A DNA stretch of 32,197 bases from Alphaproteobacteria bacterium MarineAlpha10_Bin2 (GTDB lineage: Bacteria; Pseudomonadota; Alphaproteobacteria; UBA828), in the NCBI GenBank assembly GCA_002937555.1, contig PTKB01000004.1:1-32197 (forward strand), written 5' to 3'. The notes under the pieces were generated by a model, which did not search any database, was not told where the DNA came from, and was given only the letters and a program-made list of their open reading frames with translations. Shown here one piece after another: positions 9,567-19,056 of the stretch. Position numbers and translations under genes: made by a program. Within the stretch, counting starts at the first letter, position 1, and each line of letters begins with the position of its first letter.

Positions 9567-10441
9567 GCGCCGAGAACACCGCGCAGGCCGCACAGCAGCC
9601 AGCCGGCTTTGCTCACCTTGACACGTCCGGCGACCGGATCTTCCCGCCGCAAGCGCGCAGCCAACGCCCAAGCGAGCTTAAGAATAAAAGCGCTCTCCCA
9701 GCGGAGGCCCCGGCGGCGCACGCTTCCCGGCATGATTTCGGCGCGCTTGAGCAGCTGTTCCGTCTCGTCCAGGCAGCGGTTGATAACGTTGCGCACCGCC
9801 GGCGTCGCGTGGCCGAGCGCCAAATCCTCGACGCTACCGCCCGCCTCTTTGAGCCAAGACTCGGGCAAATAGACGCGGTCGAGCGCCAAATAGTCCTTTT
9901 TGCAATCCTGCAAATGATTGAGCATCTGCAAGGCACAGCAAAGCGCGTCCGAGCCTTCGATATCCGCGTTTTTCTCGCCGTGAATATCCATCATCACCCG
10001 ACCCACCGAGGCGGCGGAGCGCATGCAGTAGTCCATCAAATCATCCCAATCGCGGTAACGCAGCTTAGTCGCGTCCTGGATAAAGGCGGAAAGCAGGTCG
10101 CGCCCATTGACCGCCGAGTTGCCGGTTTTCAACAGGCTTTGGTGATAGGGCAGCGCCCAATCCGGCAGCGACGTTTCATCGACGGCAAGGGCGCGCTGCA
10201 CAGCTTCGAGCCGCGCCACCTTCTCTTTCGCCGCGATATCCGGCGAATCGGCGATATCGTCGGCGCGGCGGGCGAATGTATAGAAGGCATGCACATGCGG
10301 GCGGAATTCGCGCGCGATAAGAAATGAACCGACGGGGAAATTTTCCGAATTGGCGTCGATCAATTGCCGCGCATCGTCGCCGGATTCGATTTCGTCCGCC
10401 ATCCGCCCGGTCATTTCGCTGTCAGCCACATCAACCGCCAT
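9560..10441 (-). CDS. hpnC: Squalene synthase HpnC (squalene/phytoene synthase family)
   Basis: HAFYTFARRADDIADSPD and LQMLNHLQDCKKDYLALDRVYLPESWL; located immediately upstream of hpnD. Confidence 0.92.
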   Translation of the reverse strand: MAVDVADSEMTGRMADEIESGDDARQLIDANSENFPVGSFLIAREFRPHVHAFYTFARRADDIADSPDIAAKEKVARLEAVQRALAVDETSLPDWALPYHQSLLKTGNSAVNGRDLLSAFIQDATKLRYRDWDDLMDYCMRSAASVGRVMMDIHGEKNADIEGSDALCCALQMLNHLQDCKKDYLALDRVYLPESWLKEAGGSVEDLALGHATPAVRNVINRCLDETEQLLKRAEIMPGSVRRRGLRWESAFILKLAWALAARLRREDPVAGRVKVSKAGWLLCGLRGVLGAW

Positions 10442-10483
10442 TAATCTTGGAATTTAGAAAATGTTCAGTATTAATTGAAAATA

Positions 10484-11701
10484 TTAAATTCTATCGATTT
10501 CTTCTGCGGCGGCTGCCCGCGTCCGCGCGTCGATCTCCTTGACCGCATCGATCGACGTCACGGCGTCCTCATCATGGCGTTCCAGGCAGCTTTCGACGAC
10601 GCGCGGAATATCCATAAAGCCGATATTTTCATCGAGAAAACTTCGCACGGCGACTTCGTTGGCGGCATTGAGAACAATCGCCGCAGCCGCACCCTCGTTC
10701 AACGCTTCCTGGGCGAGCCGCAAACAGGGAAAACGCTCTAAATCGGGCTTTTCGAACGTCAATGTCGCCAATTCGGCGAGATCGAGTTTGGCGCTCGGCG
10801 CGCTGATGCGCTCCGGCCAAGCCAGTGAATAGGCGATCGGCGTGCGCATATCGGGCGTGCCGAGCTGAGCCAATACCGAGCCGTCGATATATTCCACCAT
10901 GCTGTGGATCACCGATTGCGGATGCACCAGCACATCAATTTGCTCTGCCGTGACGGGAAAGAGATGAAAGGCTTCGATCATCTCGAGGCCCTTGTTCATC
11001 ATCGTCGCCGAATCGACGCTGATCTTCGCCCCCATATCCCAATTGGGATGCGCCACCGCCTGCGCCGGAGTGGCCTGAACCATATGTTCCAGCTCAGCGC
11101 TGCGAAATGGTCCGCCCGAAGCGGTCAGAATAATTCGCGACACGCTGGCGTCGCGCTCGAAATCGAACACTTGGAAGATGGCGTTATGTTCGGAATCGAC
11201 CGGCAGCAGGGTCGCGCCGGCGCGCGCCACTTCGTTTAGCATCAGGGCGCCGGCGCACACCAGACATTCCTTGTTGGCGAGGCCGACAATGGCGCCGCGC
11301 CTGACCGCCGCCAGGGTCGGGCCGAGCCCGGCCGCGCCGACGATTCCGGCCATCACGAAATCGGCCGGTGCGTCAGCCGCTTCCTCCACCGCCTCGGGCC
11401 CCGCGGCAACGCTGATATTTGTGCCCGAAAGCGCGCCTTTGAGATCCTGGTAACGGCTGGAATCGGCGGTGACGGCCAGTTTTGCGCCGGTTTGCCGCGC
11501 TTGCTCGGCCAACAATTCGATATTGCTGTGAGCGGTCAACGCCTCGACCGTGAAGGAGTCTCGGTGGCGCTGCAGAAGGTCGATAGTATTGCTGCCGATC
11601 GAGCCGGTGGAGCCTAAAATCGTCACGCTGCGCGGCTCGGCGTCGCGGAGAGGCAGGCTTACGCCCGGCGTATCGCTGGCAATTTTCGCCGCCGCTTCCA
11701 T
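10484..11701 (-). CDS. dxr: 1-deoxy-D-xylulose-5-phosphate reductoisomerase
   Basis: SVTILGSTGSIGSNTIDLLQRH, LLPVDSEHNAIFQ, LTASGGPFR, HPNWDMGAKISVDSATMMNKGLEMIEAFHLF. Start set at ATG 11701 (MEAAAKIAS). Confidence 0.96.
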   Translation of the reverse strand: MEAAAKIASDTPGVSLPLRDAEPRSVTILGSTGSIGSNTIDLLQRHRDSFTVEALTAHSNIELLAEQARQTGAKLAVTADSSRYQDLKGALSGTNISVAAGPEAVEEAADAPADFVMAGIVGAAGLGPTLAAVRRGAIVGLANKECLVCAGALMLNEVARAGATLLPVDSEHNAIFQVFDFERDASVSRIILTASGGPFRSAELEHMVQATPAQAVAHPNWDMGAKISVDSATMMNKGLEMIEAFHLFPVTAEQIDVLVHPQSVIHSMVEYIDGSVLAQLGTPDMRTPIAYSLAWPERISAPSAKLDLAELATLTFEKPDLERFPCLRLAQEALNEGAAAAIVLNAANEVAVRSFLDENIGFMDIPRVVESCLERHDEDAVTSIDAVKEIDARTRAAAAEEIDRI

Positions 11702-11823
11702 TATGCAGACTCCACAGACCACACCCCATTCGGCACTTGAAAGGCCGGTTGCCGTGATTCTCGCAACAGCTTGCATGTGACGCAACCAAAAATGGTTTAT
11801 ATGAGTTTCAAGGAGGAGCGATC

Positions 11824-12159
11824 ATGGATTTGACACAACAGACCTGCGTCCCATGCCGCGGCGGAATCGACCCGATCGAGCCGTCCCCGGCGCGCGAATT
11901 GCTGGCCAGTACACCGGGCTGGGAATTGCTCGACGATGCCACCAAGATTCGCCGCGATTTCAAACTGGCGGATTTCGCCGCCACCCTGGCATTCGTCAAT
12001 AAGGTCGGCGATCTTGCCGAGGCCGAAGGCCACCACCCGGATATCACCTTCGGATGGGGCTATTGCAGCGTGTTGTTTTACACCCACAAGATCAAAGGCC
12101 TGCACCAGAACGATTTCATCATGGCGGCCAAGGTGAATGACATAGCCGAGGCCGGTTAA
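11824..12159 (+). CDS. 4a-hydroxytetrahydrobiopterin dehydratase (pterin-4a-carbinolamine dehydratase)
   Basis: 111 aa with CVPCRGG..., WELLDDATKIRRDFKLADFAATLAFVNKVGDLAEAEGHHPDITFGWGYCSVLFYTHKIKGLHQNDFIMAAKV. Strong SD (aaggaggag) upstream. Confidence 0.95.
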   Translation: MDLTQQTCVPCRGGIDPIEPSPARELLASTPGWELLDDATKIRRDFKLADFAATLAFVNKVGDLAEAEGHHPDITFGWGYCSVLFYTHKIKGLHQNDFIMAAKVNDIAEAG

Positions 12160-12170
12160 CCGCTTGGGTC

Positions 12171-15100
12171 TTAGACGGCCATTTCCCCCAAGGTCGAGAG
12201 CACGCGCTGCACGCCATCCAGGCGCTGGTCCGCCACCGGCCAGTTGCGTGTGATCACCAGCTTGTTGTCGGGGCGGAATCTCAGGCCATGGGTCGGATTG
12301 GCGACATGGGCGATCAGCCGCTCGGGATCGATCGCCGTATCCGACCGGAATTTCAGCACCGCACCCTTGGGTCCGGCATCGATTCGCGCCACGCCGGCGG
12401 CGCGGCACAGGCGCTTGATGGCGACGATATCGAGGAGATAACGCACCTCTTCTGGCACCGGGCCGAAACGGTCGGCCAGCTCGTCGATAAATTCCTCTAT
12501 CTCGGCACCGTCCTCCAAGCGCGCGACGCGGCGGTATAGCGCCAAGCGCACATCCAAATCCTCGACATAGCTTTCCGGGATCAACACCGCCGTGCCGAGG
12601 CTGATTTGCGGCGACCATTCGGCGACCGGCGCGTCACTTCCGCCCTCGGCTTCGGCCCGCGCCTGAGCCACCGCTTCCTCCAGCATATGCTGATAAAGCT
12701 CGATACCAACTTCGCGGATATGGCCCGATTGCTCGCCGCCGAGCAGGTTTCCGGCGCCGCGGATATCCATATCGTGACTGGCCAAGCTAAACCCGGCGCC
12801 GAGGCTGTCGAGGCGGTGAATCACTTCGAGCCGCTTGCGCGCCGTCGGCGTCACCTTGTGCGCCGGCGGCAAGGTGAAATAGGCATAGCCACGCAGTTTC
12901 GAACGCCCGATGCGGCCGCGTAATTGGTAAAGCTGCGACAGGCCGAACATATCCGCGCGGTGAACGATCATCGTATTGACGCGCGGCAAATCGAGCCCCG
13001 ATTCAATGATCGCGGTGCAGACGAGCACGTCGAAATTGCCGTCATAGAAATCCGCCATGGCGGATTCCAGTTCGGCCACCGGCAAGGCGCCGTGGGCCAC
13101 TCCGACCCTGACTTCCGGCGCCAGCTTGCGCACCCGATCGGCGGCGCCGTCGAGATCGGCGATGCGCGGGCAGACATAAAAACTTTGGCCGCCGCGGAAG
13201 TGCTCGCGCATCAGCGCTTCGCGCGTCACCACCGGGTCGAACGGCATGATAAAGGTCCGCACCGCCAGCCGGTCGACCGGCGGCGTGGCGATGATGCTCA
13301 TATCACGCACCCCGGTGAGCGCCATTTGCAGGGTGCGCGGGATCGGTGTCGCACTCAGCGTCAGAACATGTACTTCGGCACGCAGCTTCTTGAGGCGTTC
13401 CTTATGCGCGACGCCAAAATGCTGCTCCTCATCGACGATTAAGAGGCCGAGATCGGCAAAATTTATGGCCTTGCTGAGGAGCGCATGGGTGCCGATTACG
13501 ATATCGATGGTGCCGGTTTTCATGCCGTCGCGGATTTCGGCGGCCTTGCTCGGCTTGACCAGGCGCGACAGCTGCGCCACCCGCACCGGCAAATTCTCGA
13601 AGCGCTCGGAGAATACTTGAAAATGCTGACGGCATAACAGCGTGGTCGGCACCAGCACCGCCACTTGTTTGCCGCTCATCGCGCAATGAAAGGCTGCACG
13701 CAGCGCAATCTCGGTCTTGCCGAAGCCGACATCGCCGCAAATCAGGCGGTCCATGGGCCGCCCGCTCGCTAAATCGCCGAGGCTTTCGTCTATGGCGTTG
13801 GCCTGGTCGTCGGTCTCTGTATACGGAAAGCGGGCGCAGAACTCCTCGAACGTCGCTTGATCGGCCTGCAAGATCGGCGCCGTCTTGAGCGCGCGCTGGG
13901 CGGCGATTTTCATCAGCTCGCCGGCCATTTCCTTGACGCGTTTTTTGAGCCGCGCCTTACGCGCCTGCCACGCCGCGCCGCCGAGGCGGTCAAGCGAGAC
14001 CGGCTGATCGGCGTTGCCGTAACGCGACAGAAGCTCGATATTCTCAACCGGCAACAGCAGCCGGTCGTCGCCCTCATAGAGAAGACGCAGGCAATCATGC
14101 GGCGCATTGTCGACGTCGAGCGTCACCAGCCCGTCATAGCGCCCGATGCCATGACCGGCGTGAACCACGAGATCGCCTTGCGATAGCTCCGAGACATCGG
14201 CGAGAAATTCCGCCGGCTTGACTCGGCGGCGGCGCTGACGGCGATTGAGCCGGTCGCCGAGAATATCCTGCTCGGCGACCACCGTCAGCGCCGGCGAGAC
14301 AAAGCCATGCTCCATCGGCAACACGGCAAGCGAGATGGTGCCGTTGGGAAGGCTTTCCGCCGCCTGCCAATCCTCCACCGGGGTCAGAGATTGAACGCCG
14401 TGTTCGCTCAGCAGGCGGCCGATACGCTCGCGCGTGCCCACGCTCCAGCCGGCGAGCAGCACTCGCCTGCCGGCCCGCACCTCGGCGTCGAGATGGCCAT
14501 GCACCGTATCGAACAGATCACCGGTAAGCTTGCTGCGCTCGGCGGTAAACACCCGTCCCTGCCGCCCGCCGGCGTCGAAGATTTGGCGGTCCGGCGCGGC
14601 CTCGGCGGTAAACGGCGAGAGCGAAGCGAGCGCATGATGCGCGAGGCGCTCGTCGCGCTCCTCGCGGGTGAGATAAAGCATCTCCGGCGGCAGCGGTTTG
14701 TAATCCTCGATCGCCATGTCCGCCATGGCGCCCGGCCCTTCCGTGCGCGCCCGGTAATAATCGTCAATCGCCTCCCAGCGTTCCGAACAGGCTTCTTCGG
14801 CGAGTTGGTCGAAAAAGACCGGCGCACCGGGCAAATAATCGAAAATCGTTTCGAGCCTTTCGTGAAACAGCGGCAGCCAATGCTCCATGCCGGGATAGCG
14901 CCGCCCGGCACTGACCGCTTCGAACAGCGGATCGGCATTGGTGACGGCGCCGAATTTGCTACGGTAGCCGGCGCAAAAGCGGGCAATCGAGGCGTCGTTG
15001 AGAACGACCTCGCTGACCGGTACGAGTTGCACGCTGGCGAGCGCGCCCTCGCTGCGCTGGGTTAGGGGGTCGAATGTCTTGATCGCCTCGAGCGTCTCGC

Positions 15101-15674
15101 CGAACAGGTCGAGGCGCACCGGCTCGGCCGCGCCGGGCGGAAAAATATCGACGATGCCGCCCCGCACCGCGAAGTCGCCGGCCTCCATCACCGTTCCACC
15201 GCGGGTAAATCCATTGCTTTCCAAATAAGCGAACAGACCGTCGAGATTAAGCTCGGCGCCCTGTTGCAATTCAAACGTGGCACGCGACAACGCGTCCCTC
15301 GGCGGCACGCGTTGCAGCAAGGAATTGACTGTGGCCAACACCAAACGCGGGCCGTTACCCTCCGTTGCGAGCCGCACAAGCGAGGAAATCCGCTCGCTCA
15401 CCAAATCATTGCGCGGTGAGATGCGGTCGTATGGCAGGCAATCCCAGGCCGGAATCGAAAGTAGATCGACTTCGGGCGCAAAGAAGGCAAGGCAATCGCG
15501 CGTATTGGCGAGGCGGACGTCATCGGGTGCGACGAACAACAGCGGCATCGGCGCGGCCAGCTCGGCAAGCCGGCCCATGACAATCGCGTCATAGCCTTCG
15601 GGCATGCCGCCGATGGCGACTCGCCCGGGGCGGTCGAGCGCCAGCGATTGCAAACTCAAACTGTCCGGATTCAA
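12171..15674 (-). CDS. mfd: Transcription-repair coupling factor Mfd
   Basis: SF2 helicase motifs DRLICGDVGFGKTEIALRAAF, DEEQHFGVAHKERLKKL, TLSATPIPRTLQMALTGVRDMS, RRADMFGLSQLYQLRGRIGRS-like RecG/Mfd region and C-terminal Mfd domain. Track ORF extends to 15764; a TTG at 15674 overlapping the sdhE stop is the likely start. Confidence 0.96.
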   Translation of the reverse strand: MNPDSLSLQSLALDRPGRVAIGGMPEGYDAIVMGRLAELAAPMPLLFVAPDDVRLANTRDCLAFFAPEVDLLSIPAWDCLPYDRISPRNDLVSERISSLVRLATEGNGPRLVLATVNSLLQRVPPRDALSRATFELQQGAELNLDGLFAYLESNGFTRGGTVMEAGDFAVRGGIVDIFPPGAAEPVRLDLFGETLEAIKTFDPLTQRSEGALASVQLVPVSEVVLNDASIARFCAGYRSKFGAVTNADPLFEAVSAGRRYPGMEHWLPLFHERLETIFDYLPGAPVFFDQLAEEACSERWEAIDDYYRARTEGPGAMADMAIEDYKPLPPEMLYLTREERDERLAHHALASLSPFTAEAAPDRQIFDAGGRQGRVFTAERSKLTGDLFDTVHGHLDAEVRAGRRVLLAGWSVGTRERIGRLLSEHGVQSLTPVEDWQAAESLPNGTISLAVLPMEHGFVSPALTVVAEQDILGDRLNRRQRRRRVKPAEFLADVSELSQGDLVVHAGHGIGRYDGLVTLDVDNAPHDCLRLLYEGDDRLLLPVENIELLSRYGNADQPVSLDRLGGAAWQARKARLKKRVKEMAGELMKIAAQRALKTAPILQADQATFEEFCARFPYTETDDQANAIDESLGDLASGRPMDRLICGDVGFGKTEIALRAAFHCAMSGKQVAVLVPTTLLCRQHFQVFSERFENLPVRVAQLSRLVKPSKAAEIRDGMKTGTIDIVIGTHALLSKAINFADLGLLIVDEEQHFGVAHKERLKKLRAEVHVLTLSATPIPRTLQMALTGVRDMSIIATPPVDRLAVRTFIMPFDPVVTREALMREHFRGGQSFYVCPRIADLDGAADRVRKLAPEVRVGVAHGALPVAELESAMADFYDGNFDVLVCTAIIESGLDLPRVNTMIVHRADMFGLSQLYQLRGRIGRSKLRGYAYFTLPPAHKVTPTARKRLEVIHRLDSLGAGFSLASHDMDIRGAGNLLGGEQSGHIREVGIELYQHMLEEAVAQARAEAEGGSDAPVAEWSPQISLGTAVLIPESYVEDLDVRLALYRRVARLEDGAEIEEFIDELADRFGPVPEEVRYLLDIVAIKRLCRAAGVARIDAGPKGAVLKFRSDTAIDPERLIAHVANPTHGLRFRPDNKLVITRNWPVADQRLDGVQRVLSTLGEMAV

Positions 15675-16006
15675 GAGCCGTGCCGCTCCCGGACGAAGGC
15701 CATGAGCCGCTCCATGGTCGCGCTTTGAAAGCGTTCCGGTACCGGATGGCGGCCGGTGATCCAATCGAGAATTTCAGGATCGTTGGCGCCGTCCAACAAA
15801 TCTTCGAGGGCGCCGGTGGCCGCGGCATCCAAGCCATCTCCATACTTCGCCACAAATCCGCCGACCAGAACATCCGTCTCGCGCGTACCGGTATGGCTGG
15901 TGCGGTATCTGAGCCGCTTTCTGCGGGTTTCGAGACTGTGTTGCATGAGATTTCCGGCGCGGTTGCGCGCGGGATAATAGGAGAGGCTCGCTCGGTTGTC
16001 AGCCAT
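15671..16006 (-). CDS. sdhE: FAD assembly factor SdhE / succinate dehydrogenase assembly factor 2
   Basis: RRKRLRYRTSHTGTRETDVLVGGFVAKYGDGLDAAATGALEDLLDGANDPEILDWITGR, with RxxRRGxxE-like region and YxxLLDxxDxDI-like region. The start may be internal (MQHSLETRRKRL). Confidence 0.88.
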   Translation of the reverse strand: MADNRASLSYYPARNRAGNLMQHSLETRRKRLRYRTSHTGTRETDVLVGGFVAKYGDGLDAAATGALEDLLDGANDPEILDWITGRHPVPERFQSATMERLMAFVRERHGS

Positions 16007-16043
16007 TGCCGCTATGACGGCGCGGAGGTAGCCTCAAGGTGCC

Positions 16044-18125
16044 ATGCGCCCGGATATTCTGAACCCGCTTTTCGCCCCTGTGAACACACTCCCCGGCGTC
16101 GGGCCGCGTATCGCCAAGGCCATCGAGCACTGCGCCGGGCCGTTGGTGGTCGACCTGCTGTGGCACCTGCCGAGCGGTCTGATCGACCGCAGATTCTCGC
16201 CGACGATTGCGGCGGCACCGGCGGGCGTGATCGTGACGCTGAAAGTACGCGTCGAATCCCATCACAAACCGGCGGTGCGCCGCCTGCCCTATAAAGTGCG
16301 CTGTTCCGACGAAAGCGGCGAACTGACCCTGGTGTTCTTCCATGCGCGTGAAAAATATCTGCTCGAAAACCTTCCGGTCGGCGAGATCCGCGTCATTAGT
16401 GGGCGCACCGAACGCTATGGCGACGAAATTCAACTGGTGCATCCCGATCACATCGCGCCCGAAGACGAGATCGAGAACATCCTCAGCGTGGAGCCAGTCT
16501 ATCCCTTGACAGCCGGCTTGAATCTAAAGCCGCTTTCGAAAGCCATTCAGGCGGCGCTTGAGCGCACCCCGGAACTACCCGAATGGTGCGATCCGGCCTA
16601 TCTCGCGCGCCAGGACTGGCCGCCCTGGAACACCGCCCTCTTGGCGGCGCACCACCCGGACAGCGAAGCCGATCTGGAGGCGAACACGAAGGTGCGCGAG
16701 CGCCTGGCCTATGACGAATTGCTCGCCAATCAGATGGCATTGGCACTGTTGCGCGCGTCCTTGCAGCGCGCCAGCGGTTGCGAAACCAAAGGCGATGGGC
16801 GTTTGCGCGAGATTGTCCGCACTGGGCTGCCGTTCACCCTCACTGCCGGACAACTATCGGCGATAGAGGAAATCGAAGCCGATCTCATGCAGCCGCACCG
16901 AATGCTTCGTCTTTTGCAAGGCGATGTCGGCAGCGGCAAAACGGTGGTCGCGCTCTTCACCATGTTGATCGCCGTCGAGGCCGGCGCCCAGGCGGCCTTG
17001 ATGGCGCCGACGGAATTACTGGCGCGCCAGCACTTTGCGACGCTTGAAAAACTGCTGGCTGAGAGCGGTGTGACGGTCGCCCTCCTCACCGGGCGCGGCA
17101 AGAAAAGCGAGCGCGAAGCGGTATTGGCAAGTCTCGCCGCCGGCGCTATCGACATCGCGGTCGGCACCCATGCGTTGTTTCAAAGCGGGGTGGAGTTTTC
17201 CGACCTGGCGGTGGCGGTGGTCGACGAACAACACCGCTTCGGCGTTCACCAACGCATGACTCTGGCGGCCAAGGGCAAGGGCGTCGACGTACTGGTGATG
17301 ACGGCAACGCCGATTCCGCGCACTCTTATGTTGACCGCCTACGGCGATTTGCAGAGCTCGCGGCTGCACGAGAAACCGGCCGGCCGTGCGGCTGTTGAGA
17401 CCCGTGTGCTGCCGATCAACCGGCTGGACGAAGTCATCGACGGTATCCAGCGCGCCGTGGAAGGAGGCGCCAGGGTCTATTGGATTTGTCCCTTGGTCGA
17501 GGAATCGGAAGCGGTCGACCTGGCGGCGGTGGCGGAACGCCATGCCCAGTTCGAAAACATTTTCGCCGCCCGCGTCGGCCTCGTGCATGGCCGCATGAAA
17601 AGCGACGACAAGGACGCCGCCATGTCCGCGTTCGCCGGCGGCGATCTCGACGTTCTGGTCGCCACCACGGTTATCGAAGTCGGCATCGATGTGCCGGATG
17701 CCACCATCATAGTCGTCGAACATGCCGAGCGTTTCGGCCTCGCCCAGCTCCACCAGTTGCGCGGGCGCGTCGGGCGTGCCGACAAGGCGGGTAACTGTCT
17801 GCTGCTCTACGCGCCGCCGCTCGGCGAAACGGCGCGCGCGCGTCTCGAAATCCTGCGCGAAACAGACGACGGCTTTCGCATCGCCGAAGAGGATCTCAAG
17901 CTGCGCGGCGCCGGCGAACTGCTGGGCACGCGCCAGAGCGGTCTGCCCGAGCTTCGCCTCGCCGACCTCGCCCGGCACGGCGAACTGTTGGCCACGGCGC
18001 GCGACGACGCCCGTTTGATCCTCGAGCGCGATCCGGAATTGAAGTCCGAGCGCAGCCAAGCGCTGCGCATTCTGCTTTACCTGTTCGAACGGGACGCGGC
18101 AGCGCGTTACTTGCGCTCGGCCTGA
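16044..18125 (+). CDS. recG: ATP-dependent DNA helicase RecG
   Basis: 693 aa with LLQGDVGSGKTVVALFTM, VVDEQHRFGVHQRM, MTATPIPRTLMLTAYGDLQSS, EHAERFGLAQLHQLRGRVGR. Confidence 0.97.
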   Translation: MRPDILNPLFAPVNTLPGVGPRIAKAIEHCAGPLVVDLLWHLPSGLIDRRFSPTIAAAPAGVIVTLKVRVESHHKPAVRRLPYKVRCSDESGELTLVFFHAREKYLLENLPVGEIRVISGRTERYGDEIQLVHPDHIAPEDEIENILSVEPVYPLTAGLNLKPLSKAIQAALERTPELPEWCDPAYLARQDWPPWNTALLAAHHPDSEADLEANTKVRERLAYDELLANQMALALLRASLQRASGCETKGDGRLREIVRTGLPFTLTAGQLSAIEEIEADLMQPHRMLRLLQGDVGSGKTVVALFTMLIAVEAGAQAALMAPTELLARQHFATLEKLLAESGVTVALLTGRGKKSEREAVLASLAAGAIDIAVGTHALFQSGVEFSDLAVAVVDEQHRFGVHQRMTLAAKGKGVDVLVMTATPIPRTLMLTAYGDLQSSRLHEKPAGRAAVETRVLPINRLDEVIDGIQRAVEGGARVYWICPLVEESEAVDLAAVAERHAQFENIFAARVGLVHGRMKSDDKDAAMSAFAGGDLDVLVATTVIEVGIDVPDATIIVVEHAERFGLAQLHQLRGRVGRADKAGNCLLLYAPPLGETARARLEILRETDDGFRIAEEDLKLRGAGELLGTRQSGLPELRLADLARHGELLATARDDARLILERDPELKSERSQALRILLYLFERDAAARYLRSA

Positions 18126-18874
18126 GGCGGGATTTCCACATCCGCTGCATCGTCCTGGTCTTCGGACGCCACGGCCTCCGGGTCCGGCGGCGACACGATG
18201 CCGCCCGAGATCACCAGCTTCACCCCCTCCTCCACCGACATGTCGAGGGTGATGCAGTCCTTGCGCGGCACGAACAGAAGGAAGCCCGACGTCGGGTTCG
18301 GCGTGGTGGGTAGAAACACATTGACCATCTCATGCGGCGTTACGCGCTGGACTTCGCCTTGGGTGTTGCTGGTGACGAAACCCAGTACCCAAATCCCCTT
18401 GCGCGGATACTCGATCAGAACGACCTCGCGGAAGGCGCCTTCGGATTGCGCCAGCACGGCATCGAAGATCTGTTTCAGCACGCCGTAAATCGTGCGCACC
18501 ACGGGCACGCGCGCGACCATGTTCTCGCCCATCCGGACCATGAAGCGGCCGAAAAAATTGGTCACCAGGAAGCCGATTATGGTGACCACCAGCAGCACCA
18601 CGATGACGCCGATGCCGGGCACGCTCACACCGAGCACGTCTGAGGGGTTGTACGCGTCCGGAATGAGCGGCACCACGGTGTGGTCGACAAAGGCGACGAA
18701 CAGCCAAATCAGCCAAATCGTAATGCCAACGGGTGCCGAAACGACGATACCGGTGAGAAAATAAGTGCGCAGACGGGCAAGCAAGCCGCGTTTGCGTGCG
18801 GGCTTGATCAGCACCGGGCGTTCCCTGCTGCCGGTCTCCGGTGTCGAATTCTTATCGGTCTTTTTCGCGTTCAT
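18107..18874 (-). CDS. DUF502 family membrane protein
   Basis: 255 aa: LRTYFLTGIVVSAPVGITIWLIW, GIGVIVVLLVVTIIGFLVTNFFGR, VPVVRTIYGVLKQIFDAV, VFLPTTPNPTSGFLLFVPR, typical of DUF502. Confidence 0.92.
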   Translation of the reverse strand: MNAKKTDKNSTPETGSRERPVLIKPARKRGLLARLRTYFLTGIVVSAPVGITIWLIWLFVAFVDHTVVPLIPDAYNPSDVLGVSVPGIGVIVVLLVVTIIGFLVTNFFGRFMVRMGENMVARVPVVRTIYGVLKQIFDAVLAQSEGAFREVVLIEYPRKGIWVLGFVTSNTQGEVQRVTPHEMVNVFLPTTPNPTSGFLLFVPRKDCITLDMSVEEGVKLVISGGIVSPPDPEAVASEDQDDAADVEIPPQAERK

Positions 18875-19056
18875 TCGTCTCTATCCGGCCCGCGTCATTC
18901 AGGGTCGTGGCGATTACAACATTATTTTGCCGCCGACATGTATGCAAAAGATCGTTGTGACAGCGGACACAGAAGCTTTCGCGGCGGAAATTCATAACTA
19001 GAATAGACATGGTGGCGCGCCGAGTTGGCGATTTGCAGGGACACGAATGCAGGGAC

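Noticed and set aside
11771-11803. Possible sigma70 promoter (ttgcat...ttatat) upstream of the pterin dehydratase gene
   Set aside because: Spacing between the boxes is about 20 bp, too long for a confident call.
17016-18059. 347-aa minus-strand ORF inside recG
   Set aside because: Antisense shadow ORF in GC-rich DNA; low-complexity composition, no recognisable motifs, and recG on the other strand is complete.
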